From NCBI RefSeq assembly GCF_008932115.1, contig NZ_CP044543.1, forward strand, positions 2,170,001 to 2,234,000: a stretch of 64,000 nucleotides of DNA, in the 5' to 3' direction. The position numbers were made by a program, and so were the translations under genes. Positions 25,091-32,495 of the stretch are shown piece after piece; the stretch's first letter is position 1, and every line of letters starts with the position of its first letter. The notes under the pieces are model-generated. The model was not told the DNA's origin. It saw only the letters and a program-made list of their open reading frames with translations, and did not search any database. This stretch comes from Bradyrhizobium betae. Lineage in GTDB: Bacteria > Pseudomonadota > Alphaproteobacteria > Rhizobiales > Xanthobacteraceae.

Positions 25091-25225
25091 ATGGCTTTCG
25101 AAATCTTCCTGATCGCGCAGATGATCCGCAAGCCGGCACAGGCGCTGGCGCGGCGCTGGTATTGCCGGAGCCTGTTCCGCGCCTCGCGCGGCCGGCTGCA
25201 CTGCGCCGGATGCGCGGGGTCCTGA
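25091..25225 (+). CDS. Possible small basic protein, 44 residues
   Basis: An in-frame ATG at 25091 with AGGA nine bases upstream opens a 44-residue basic peptide (starts MAFEIFLIAQMIRKPAQALA, ends in CAGCAGS) with three cysteines near the C-terminus. It ends two bases before the stop of the convergent acetyltransferase. I cannot assign a family; it may be real or chance. Confidence 0.3.
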   Translation: MAFEIFLIAQMIRKPAQALARRWYCRSLFRASRGRLHCAGCAGS

Positions 25226-25227
25226 GT

Positions 25228-26385
25228 CTAGCGCGCTGATCTGCCCATCGCCCGCGCCGCAATCGCGGCAAGCGTGGGATGGCGACGCAGTTCCTGCGCG
25301 GCATGGTCGCGCCAAGCGTAGGGCATACCGCGCCAGGACAACGCGACGCTGACATCGGTCAACGGCATCTGCTCGGCGCCGAGGCGGCGCTTGTAATCCT
25401 GATTACCGATGCTGAGATCAAAGCGGCGCAGGCCCTGCGCATGCAGCGCCGCCATGGTGCATTCGGTTGCGAGCAGCCCGGGAGAGAAGTTCGCCCAGGT
25501 CTTGCCGGTGTGACTGATGCGCAGCAGGACATACGTTGCGCCATATCTGACGCCGAGCGTGGTGGCAACGATACCCTTGTCGCAAACCAGCGCCGAGATG
25601 ACAGCATAGCCATCGGCAACACCCCGGCGCGCCACCTCGCGATAGAAACGGGCGTGAGCATCGTCGTTGAGGACGAACGGAGAGCCGAGCTGTCTCATCC
25701 GTTCGTCTTGCTGGACGTCCATCACATCGAGGATCTCTCGCGCGCGCTCGACATCGGTGGCGATCTCGAACCGCGCGTTGCCGAGGCGGCTGAAGACGCG
25801 CCAGCATCGCGGCAGCTGCAGGCGCTTGAGCGATGCCCGATAGTCCGCATAGTCGTCGCCCGTCAGCACGAGATTGCGGTTGAGCGAGCACGATCCGATC
25901 CGGCCGAGCGACACCAGCGGGTTCGGCTTACCGCCGACATGGCCGCCGATCTGGGCCGGCATCTTCTTCAGGCGCAGCAGATCGAAGCGGTCGGGCAAGG
26001 CGCGCAATGAATCGACCAGCGCCTTGCCGATCGCGTCCGTCGCCGCCGCATCCAGCGCGGCATCGGGCGCCATGATCGGCGCGTTGTTGTCGGAGACACC
26101 GAGGTCGGCGAATTCGACGATGCGAATGCCGCGCCTGACATGGCTGTTCATCGGCACCACGGCGATGTCCTTGCCGGTCGCAACGTCGGAGATCACAGCG
26201 ATCAGCGGCGTGACGTCGCCAAACGCCTCGTACCAGGCGCCGAGCCAGTAACCATGCTGGAACGCGGTGCGATGACCTGCGCTCAGCCGCGATTCGGCCT
26301 GCCGCCAGTCGCGCACGAAATCGACAGCGATTCCCGGCGTTCTGGACACAAGATCATCTGGTTGCTCGACGCTGAGACACGTCAT
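25228..26385 (-). CDS. GNAT acetyltransferase, BcsL/CelD (BioF2-like) family
   Basis: A 385-residue protein of the CelD/BcsL-type acetyltransferases often found in cellulose and exopolysaccharide clusters. The C-terminal GNAT-like half carries HARFYREVARRGVADGYAVIS, TLGVRYGATYVLLR and the RFDLSIGNQDYKRRLG segment typical of the BioF2-like fold. It probably adds acyl groups to a sugar polymer or precursor. The start at 26385 (MTCLSVEQPDD) is the first good one, but its ribosome binding site is weak. The same frame stays open far upstream through the polymerase gene; that part is antisense-like noise in a different frame and not coding. Downstream of the polymerase by about 120 bases. Confidence 0.85.
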   Translation of the reverse strand: MTCLSVEQPDDLVSRTPGIAVDFVRDWRQAESRLSAGHRTAFQHGYWLGAWYEAFGDVTPLIAVISDVATGKDIAVVPMNSHVRRGIRIVEFADLGVSDNNAPIMAPDAALDAAATDAIGKALVDSLRALPDRFDLLRLKKMPAQIGGHVGGKPNPLVSLGRIGSCSLNRNLVLTGDDYADYRASLKRLQLPRCWRVFSRLGNARFEIATDVERAREILDVMDVQQDERMRQLGSPFVLNDDAHARFYREVARRGVADGYAVISALVCDKGIVATTLGVRYGATYVLLRISHTGKTWANFSPGLLATECTMAALHAQGLRRFDLSIGNQDYKRRLGAEQMPLTDVSVALSWRGMPYAWRDHAAQELRRHPTLAAIAARAMGRSAR

Positions 26386-26507
26386 CTGCGGGCGCTTACA
26401 ATGACTGAATGTTTCCAGATAGATTATGTTTTGTCGCAGACCACAAGTCACGTCACGGCTTATCGTTAAGCCGATGCCACCAGCGCCGCCCCGACTGCGA
26501 CAAGTTG

Positions 26508-27860
26508 TTAGCGCTCCGGCGCGACCTGGTCGACGCATTGGAACCTGGCCAGGAAGTGCAGGCCGGCCACGGCCAGCGCGAACATGAACCAGATCGGATT
26601 CTGACGTTCGAGCAGGAAGGTCTCGGTGGTCCCGTAGTACAGGCCGAACAGCCATATGGTCAGGAACAGCTTGGCCAGCGCGCCACTGCGGTTGTGAGCC
26701 TGGGCCGACTGGAAATTGCGAAGCGGCGCGAGCACGAAGACGAGAGCCACCAGCAGCAGCCCCGGCAGGCCGATGGTGACCGCAAGCTCGAGATAGCTGT
26801 TGTGGCTGTGCGCTGCGCTCGTCGCCCATTCGGCGCCCTGGGCGGTCTGCCGCGCGGTGACGTCGTCCCAGAAGGCCGCATAGCCGTGGCCGATGATCGG
26901 CTTTTCGGCGACGGCCGCCAGCGCGAACTGCCAGACGTCGGAACGGCCGGTGAAGGTGGGATCGAGAGGAAGCAGCCGCGTGATGCCGCCGAGCGCCGGG
27001 CTCATGACGCTTCCGACCGTCAGCAGGTTCATCACGATCAGCGGCGCGAAGCACAAGATCCGCTTCAGCCACAGACCTGGCGTCACATAGACCAGCGAGG
27101 CGAGCGCATAGATCGCAAGGCACAGCACCGACGAGGTCTTGCCGCCGGTGAAGATCAGGAAGATGCCTGCCATCGCGGCGATCGCCGGACCCATCACGAA
27201 CGAGCCGGCACTGCAGAGATAGATGCCGACATAGACCAGGACGGTCATCACCGGCGAGGCGATGTTCTTGTGGCCAAAACTGCCGCGCCAGTCGCCGGCG
27301 AGCTGCGGCTCGGTGACGTCGAGTGCGGTGTGGATCGAATATTGCGGAGCGAGGAGGACGCCGAGATAGCAAAGCGCGAGCAGCACGAGCGCGGCCGCGC
27401 CCAGGCACAGGTTGAAGGCACGCTGCGTCGGCGGCAGCAAAGGCAACAGGACGGCGAGCGACGTCACACTGACCGCGAGCACGAAGCGCTGCATCGAAAC
27501 GCCGCGGTTCTCCGCGAGAGCGATGTTGATCAACAGCCAGCCGACGAGACAGACGTGCAGCGGCGTCACCAGGGTCTTCAGGGAAGGCGCATCCGTGGCC
27601 GCGACGAGCAGCATGGCGACCGCAGCCAGCAGGCCCCACGAGATATAGGCCGTCGCCATTCGTCCGCCGACGACGGTGGCAACATCCTCACTGCGCAGGT
27701 CGGGAAACGGATCGAGCGTCACCAGCACGAGGAGCAGCGCGGCAATCGCGATGAGGCACCGCGCCGCCTGCACGGCGTTCAGCCTCGCAAGCCCGTCGTG
27801 CAGAACGTGGCCCAACGATCGGGGCGCGACGTCGGTCATGTCAGCAGCGCTGTGATCCAT
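26508..27860 (-). CDS. O-antigen ligase/polymerase-like membrane protein (Wzy type)
   Basis: An integral membrane protein of about 450 residues with ten or so hydrophobic segments and one large loop near residues 300-370 that contains GRSDVWQFALA and AHSHNSYLELAVTIGLPG, the signature region of Wzy_C/O-antigen ligase proteins. These polymerise lipid-linked repeat units or ligate glycan in the periplasm. The start is uncertain: ATG at 27920 would overlap the upstream glycosyltransferase by 22 bases, ATG at 27860 or 27839 would not; none has a clear ribosome binding site. Second gene of a minus-strand group with the glycosyltransferase at 27899. Confidence 0.88.
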   Translation of the reverse strand: MDHSAADMTDVAPRSLGHVLHDGLARLNAVQAARCLIAIAALLLVLVTLDPFPDLRSEDVATVVGGRMATAYISWGLLAAVAMLLVAATDAPSLKTLVTPLHVCLVGWLLINIALAENRGVSMQRFVLAVSVTSLAVLLPLLPPTQRAFNLCLGAAALVLLALCYLGVLLAPQYSIHTALDVTEPQLAGDWRGSFGHKNIASPVMTVLVYVGIYLCSAGSFVMGPAIAAMAGIFLIFTGGKTSSVLCLAIYALASLVYVTPGLWLKRILCFAPLIVMNLLTVGSVMSPALGGITRLLPLDPTFTGRSDVWQFALAAVAEKPIIGHGYAAFWDDVTARQTAQGAEWATSAAHSHNSYLELAVTIGLPGLLLVALVFVLAPLRNFQSAQAHNRSGALAKLFLTIWLFGLYYGTTETFLLERQNPIWFMFALAVAGLHFLARFQCVDQVAPER

Positions 27861-27898
27861 GGTCCATGGCAGTGATGAAGCCGGGGAAGCTTCAACTC

Positions 27899-28984
27899 CT
27901 AGCTCATCCCCGTTAACCATCCGTCAACCAGCATGCCGGAGCTCTGCGACACCGCCTGCTGCCGCACGATGCTCTGCGCGATCTGGTAATATTGCAGCGC
28001 TCGTTGCTCCAGCGTGAGATTGTCGAGAACGAAGCCGCGCGGATCGTACGTATCAGCGGCGCAACCGGCCCAGAAGTCGTTCCAACCGGCCTCGAATCCC
28101 GCGATGTCGAGGAACCTGGCGCCGCAACGCTCGTCCCAATACGGCACCGACGACACCGGCTCGAACTGGACACGATGCGGGAAATAGTCCGGGTCCCGCC
28201 ACGGTCCACCGGGATCCCAGGCGAACACCGGCACGCCGCAGGACAACGCCTGCTGATAGGCGATGCCCTGGCTCTCGTTCTGGCACAGGAAGATCATCGC
28301 GCGCGCCCCCGCCAGCGCGGCCTGGTAGTCTTCCTCCTTGTAGCTGCCGTAACGCAGTTCCGTGAACGAGCGCCCCTCCGCAATGAGCCGCGCGCGGACG
28401 GGCTCGATCAGCTCCGGCGCATAGCGCTCGCGGTCCCAATGGACCTTGTCGTAGATCAGCACGTCGACGGTCTTGTGCGAGGTGCGCGGCGGCGCCCACA
28501 GATCCGTGTCGATACCGACCGGCCAGGCCTCCGTGTCGGGCCAGTACGGCCGGTACATGTCGGCGTACCATGGGCCGGGCACCACGACCTTCTTCACCGG
28601 CAGACGCTTGAACAGGTCGGGATCGTCGAGCGGATGATTGTGGGCGGCAACCCCGAGCAGGATCGGGTTCTTCCACTCGAACTTGTCGAGCAGGAAGGTG
28701 CGGCCGACGATGCAGGCGAGCTCTTCGGGATGCTGCGCGATATGGCCGTAGTCGTTGACGCGGTAGCGGATACCGAGCCGGTCGAGCCCCGCACAGAGAT
28801 TGAGGAACACGCGGAGCTGACCGCTCATGCGCGGCTCGCCCAGCAGCATGCGGCGCGCCATGCGCCGCAGGTGCCGGTCGCCGGGAAACCAGCGATCGTC
28901 CTTGTCCTCGTAGAACAGGTTGAGGACCATGGCATCGGGGTCGTAGTCGAATGTCTTTGCGGGCACAGGATCCATCCGCGGCAA
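27899..28984 (-). CDS. Putative glycosyltransferase of the polysaccharide locus
   Basis: A 361-residue soluble protein. The C-terminal half resembles GT-B enzymes, with the FLCQNESQGIAYQQALSCGVPVFAW segment near residues 232-256 in the place where the nucleotide-sugar binding E-x7-E-like motif lies. The N-terminal half has VPGPWYADMYRPYWPD. I cannot name its donor or acceptor sugar. It heads a minus-strand operon with the Wzy-like and acetyltransferase genes and is divergent from the GT2 gene at 29208. Confidence 0.75.
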   Translation of the reverse strand: MPRMDPVPAKTFDYDPDAMVLNLFYEDKDDRWFPGDRHLRRMARRMLLGEPRMSGQLRVFLNLCAGLDRLGIRYRVNDYGHIAQHPEELACIVGRTFLLDKFEWKNPILLGVAAHNHPLDDPDLFKRLPVKKVVVPGPWYADMYRPYWPDTEAWPVGIDTDLWAPPRTSHKTVDVLIYDKVHWDRERYAPELIEPVRARLIAEGRSFTELRYGSYKEEDYQAALAGARAMIFLCQNESQGIAYQQALSCGVPVFAWDPGGPWRDPDYFPHRVQFEPVSSVPYWDERCGARFLDIAGFEAGWNDFWAGCAADTYDPRGFVLDNLTLEQRALQYYQIAQSIVRQQAVSQSSGMLVDGWLTGMS

Positions 28985-29207
28985 TCAGGCCCGCATTCTC
29001 GCATGGGACCGGCTGCCGCACTCCTCCAAATCTACGACAGGCTTAATGCCAGCAGCTTAACGCTATTGCGCGAAACCGCAGTCGCGCAGGTCTACGCGGC
29101 AACGATTTAGCCGTAATGCGAGTATCATTCGCAGCGGCCAAGGTTGCGATCGAAACGCCATCGACAGATGCGCCCTGGTTAACAGACCCTTAAAGGCGAG
29201 CCGTAAC

Positions 29208-30194
29208 TTGACCACCGCCAACGACGTCCTCGATCTGCCGATCGCCTCGCGCGCGGCAACGGCTGCGCGCCTCCCGCTGCCGGCGACCCGCGGCGCGTCG
29301 GTGTCGATCGTGGTTCCCGCCAAGAACGCTGCGCCCTATGTCGCCGAAACCCTTGCCAGCGCGCTGGCGCAGACCGAGGTGACCGAGGTGATCGTCGTTG
29401 ACGACGGATCGACCGATGACACCGCTGCGATCGTTCGCGCCATTGCTGACCGTCGGCTGCGGCTGCTGACCAACGACTCCGCCGGCGTATCGGCCGCGCG
29501 CAATCTCGGCGCGCGACATGCAAAGGGCGAATGGCTGCTCTTCCTCGACGCCGACGACCGCCTGCGTCCCGGCGCCGTGGCGGCGCTGCTGGCGGCGGCA
29601 CGCAATGCTCCGCTCGCGATTCTCGTCTACGGCGACTACAACACGATCGACAGCGAGGGACGGCAGATCGGCCGGCGCGACCTGCTGAAAGGTCGGCGCA
29701 AGCCGTCCGGCGACGTGCTGACGCGGCTCGCGGCCGGCAATTTCATCGTCAATGGCGGCATCGCGCTCGCCCGCACGCACGCCTTCCGCGCCATCGGCGG
29801 CTTCGACACGTCGCTCAGATATTGCGAGGACTGGCATTGCTGGTGCCGCCTTGCCGCGATCGGCGAGTTCGCGTTCGCGCCGAAGCTTCTGCTCGACTAT
29901 CGCCTGCACACGGCCAGCACCATGAACGCGGCCGTGCGGACGCCGCAGGATTTCTTTCCGGCGATCACGCGGGTCTTCGACGACGGGCTGATCCTCGCGA
30001 GACTTCCCGAGGGCGCGGCAGCCGGACTGCGGCGAGCAGCCGAAATCCATCTCGTGACCTATGCGGCAACACAGGCGGTCCGCTTCGGGCGATATCGCGA
30101 GGCGCTTGGCTATCTCGGCATGGTCGGGCGTCGCTCGCTCAGGGCGATCCCGCGATCGGCGGTCAAGGTCGCTCTTTCCTATTTTGGAATCTAG
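29208..30194 (+). CDS. Family 2 glycosyltransferase
   Basis: A 328-residue GT2 enzyme. The GT-A fold is seen in SIVVPAKNAAPYVAETL, EVIVVDDGSTDDT and LLFLDADDRLRPG, where the DxD supplies metal-nucleotide binding. The C-terminal part has LRYCEDWHCWCRLA, typical of the acceptor side. It starts with TTG at 29208, with AAGGCGAG upstream. Transfers a sugar from a nucleotide donor to a growing glycan. Convergent with another GT2 gene. Confidence 0.88.
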   Translation: MTTANDVLDLPIASRAATAARLPLPATRGASVSIVVPAKNAAPYVAETLASALAQTEVTEVIVVDDGSTDDTAAIVRAIADRRLRLLTNDSAGVSAARNLGARHAKGEWLLFLDADDRLRPGAVAALLAAARNAPLAILVYGDYNTIDSEGRQIGRRDLLKGRRKPSGDVLTRLAAGNFIVNGGIALARTHAFRAIGGFDTSLRYCEDWHCWCRLAAIGEFAFAPKLLLDYRLHTASTMNAAVRTPQDFFPAITRVFDDGLILARLPEGAAAGLRRAAEIHLVTYAATQAVRFGRYREALGYLGMVGRRSLRAIPRSAVKVALSYFGI

Positions 30195-30205
30195 AGGCTG
30201 ACGCG

Positions 30206-31234
30206 TCAGGAAACGATCTTCGAGGCCTCATAGGGCTTCGGATCGTAACCGAATGCCGCGAGAGCAGAACCGACGGCCACCAGCATCGGGTGGATCGCAA
30301 CGACCCCTTTCGATGACGTCATCAGGCGAGCCGAGCGCATCAGCGAAAGCGGCAGCCGTCCCAGCGTCAGCGCAAACAAGCGCGCCCGCGCGCCCGCGCT
30401 CTGCGCGGCTTTGGACCGCACACGATAGTTGATCACCCCGATGCGGAGGCTCCGTCTGGCGATCCAGCCGAGGCTGGTGCGGTTCTGCGGCACGGTCTCG
30501 GTGATGACGGCTTCCGCGGTCCAGTGGAAGGTCATGCCGGCATTGCGGCCGCGATAGAAGAAGTCGCAATCTCCGCCACCAAGGAAATTGAAGCGTAGAT
30601 CGAAAGCCGGACTGCCGAGCCTCTCGAACGCCGTGCGCGTGATCAGGCAGTTGCCGCAGCCATAGATCAACGGCACCGCGCCGGTGTAATCGTATGTGGG
30701 ACAGAAGGCGGGATGACGCGCGAGCCAGGGTTGGCTGTCGTCGTCGAACACCGGCAGCACCGGTCCGCCGACCACGTCGGCACCGGTCGCCTCCGCAGTC
30801 CGGATCATCAGCTCGAGCCAATCGGGCGACGCGATCTCGTCGTCGTCGATCATCAGGAAGCGGGTCGCAGCGGGAAACACCGCCTGCGCCGTCTCGAACG
30901 CGGCGTTGATCGCCTGGCAATTGCCCTGCCGCTTCTCGACCAGACAGAGGCCCTGGAGCTTGCCTGCGGCGAGATATTCCGCAGCGACCGGCGCACTCGC
31001 GCGCCCTGCCGCATCGTTCTCGACCATGACAACCGCAAAGGAGCGCGAGGTGCGCTGGCCGAGCAGCGAATCCAGTGTCAACCGCAGATGGTCGGGGCGG
31101 CGAAAGCAGGGAATGCAGACGACGACGCCGACCGAGAGATCAATGACGCGCGAACTCGCCGCGATCTCCCGGTTCGAGCCGCGCACGGCATCCGAGATCC
31201 GGCTGGCGGACAAATCTGTCGGGATCAGCGTCAT
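30206..31234 (-). CDS. Family 2 glycosyltransferase
   Basis: A 342-residue GT2 enzyme. Its GT-A core begins near residue 35 (VVVCIPCFRRPDHLRLTLDS) and the acidic metal motif is in RFLMIDDDEIASPDW near residue 150. GGGDCDFFYRGRNAGM follows. The C-terminal 80 residues are basic with a hydrophobic stretch that may contact the membrane. The substrate is unknown; its place in the polysaccharide block is the main clue. It is divergent from the acyltransferase at 31603 and convergent with the GT2 at 29208. Confidence 0.88.
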   Translation of the reverse strand: MTLIPTDLSASRISDAVRGSNREIAASSRVIDLSVGVVVCIPCFRRPDHLRLTLDSLLGQRTSRSFAVVMVENDAAGRASAPVAAEYLAAGKLQGLCLVEKRQGNCQAINAAFETAQAVFPAATRFLMIDDDEIASPDWLELMIRTAEATGADVVGGPVLPVFDDDSQPWLARHPAFCPTYDYTGAVPLIYGCGNCLITRTAFERLGSPAFDLRFNFLGGGDCDFFYRGRNAGMTFHWTAEAVITETVPQNRTSLGWIARRSLRIGVINYRVRSKAAQSAGARARLFALTLGRLPLSLMRSARLMTSSKGVVAIHPMLVAVGSALAAFGYDPKPYEASKIVS

Positions 31235-31602
31235 GGCCTTCTAGATGGCTGAGACATGTTGAAAAAGCCTTGCGCCCATTGTCCCAGGGCGACACGTCCG
31301 CGCGGGACAGATCCGTCGCAAAATGAATGGCCTGACTCGGCGCTCAAAACTGCTCCGTGACGTCAATGCCCTCGTTAGGACACATCCGCTCATGCGCTTA
31401 ACCCTTTCGCGCGTTTTCCCGGCGAGTTCCTGCACGCGTGGTACTGCAATTTGCAGCCCAACACCCACCGACGACGCAACATGGGCAATGCCTTGGTTAA
31501 CGCATGTTCGAACGAACCCAGCCTTCACCGCGCATTTACGCGCGGATGCTAGGCACGGCACGACATGAAGGGCGCGGGGCGCCGCAGGGATCAGGAACGA
31601 GC
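31235..31602. other. Gene-free divergent spacer in the polysaccharide block
   Basis: About 370 bases. An in-frame ATG for the acyltransferase occurs at 31504, so part could be coding, but that start lacks a ribosome binding site. Nothing else recognised. Confidence 0.4.
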
Positions 31603-32166
31603 GTGGTGCGCAAGATCGAGAACCCGGTGCTGCGGGCCGGTGCGCTCCTGTTGTTCGCCTGCCGGCGCGCCTGGCTGACGGTGCGGTACGGGCGACGACT
31701 CCAGCTCGGGCCCGGGATCGTGTTCAAGGGTCGGCTGGTGCTCGGTCGCGGGGTCCGCGTCTCGATCGGTGCGAACTGCCGGATCGGCAAGCGCGTGCTC
31801 ATTACCGGGCGTGGGCAGGTCACGATCGGTCACGACACTCTTCTCAACGGCTGCTGGATCGGCTGCGACCAGAAGGTCGACATCGGGTCGTTCTGCCTGA
31901 TCAGCGACTGCGACATCGTCGACACGGACTTTCACAATCTTCCCCCGCGACTTCGGCACGAGCCTGCGGTTGCCCGGGCCATCGCACCGGTGCACATCGG
32001 GGACAACGTATGGGTGGGCGCGCGCTCGATCGTGCTCAAGGGCGTGACGATCGGCGACCATTCCGTCGTGGGTGCCGGCACAGTGGTGCGTGAGAACGTC
32101 GCCCCGCGCGTGGTCGTCGCCGGGAATCCGGCGGCTGTCGTCAAGCAATTCCACGACGACGAATAG
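31603..32166 (+). CDS. Hexapeptide-repeat (left-handed beta-helix) acyltransferase
   Basis: A 187-residue acetyltransferase of the WbbJ/maltose O-acetyltransferase type. Hexapeptide turns run through the middle (RVSIGANCRIGKRV, VTIGHDTLLNG) and the C-terminal NVWVGARSIVLKGVTIGDHSVVGAGTVV is diagnostic of the acyl-CoA site. It probably O-acetylates a sugar of the polysaccharide. I favour the GTG at 31603 because AGGAACG lies upstream; ATG at 31504 would add 33 residues. Precedes the Wzz-like gene on the same strand after a 330-base gap. Confidence 0.85.
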   Translation: MVRKIENPVLRAGALLLFACRRAWLTVRYGRRLQLGPGIVFKGRLVLGRGVRVSIGANCRIGKRVLITGRGQVTIGHDTLLNGCWIGCDQKVDIGSFCLISDCDIVDTDFHNLPPRLRHEPAVARAIAPVHIGDNVWVGARSIVLKGVTIGDHSVVGAGTVVRENVAPRVVVAGNPAAVVKQFHDDE

Positions 32167-32495
32167 CCGGCACGAATGGACAGGCACGAGACCGGCAACA
32201 GCCATGGTATCCTCGCGAAGAAACGAAACTTTCATCGCAGGAGCACACCCTCTGCCTAGTCCGCATAGGACGCGGGATAATGCACTGGGGGCCGTGGTGA
32301 CACCAAAGCGGAACAAAGACGCGGCAGATGGTGGCCTGGGCTTAAACGCTTTGTTTGCCATTTCAGTGAATAGTCCCCCAACGGGTATGGTTAATTTTCC
32401 CTGTTGCGTTGATAGGGCGCCTATATCCCGGGTGCGTGGCGTAGAGCGAAGAGTAACCCCTCAGCCCGCCGCAATTGGAATGAAAGCTGGGGATC
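32167..32495. other. Gene-free leader before the Wzz-like gene
   Basis: About 330 bases with AT-richer stretches near 32360-32410. It probably contains the promoter of the wzz-wecG-galE group and a long leader, but no convincing -35/-10 pair could be fixed. GGGGA just before 32496 is the ribosome binding site. No gene seen. Confidence 0.45.

Noticed and set aside
26456-26473. 7-bp hairpin (CGGCTTA/TAAGCCG) after the Wzy-like gene
   Set aside because: Short stem and no T run; not enough to call a terminator.
26386-27639. The upstream 417 codons of the frame that contains the acetyltransferase, making a possible 803-residue protein
   Set aside because: That part overlaps the Wzy-like gene in another frame on the same strand and has an unlikely composition; the acetyltransferase starts at 26385.
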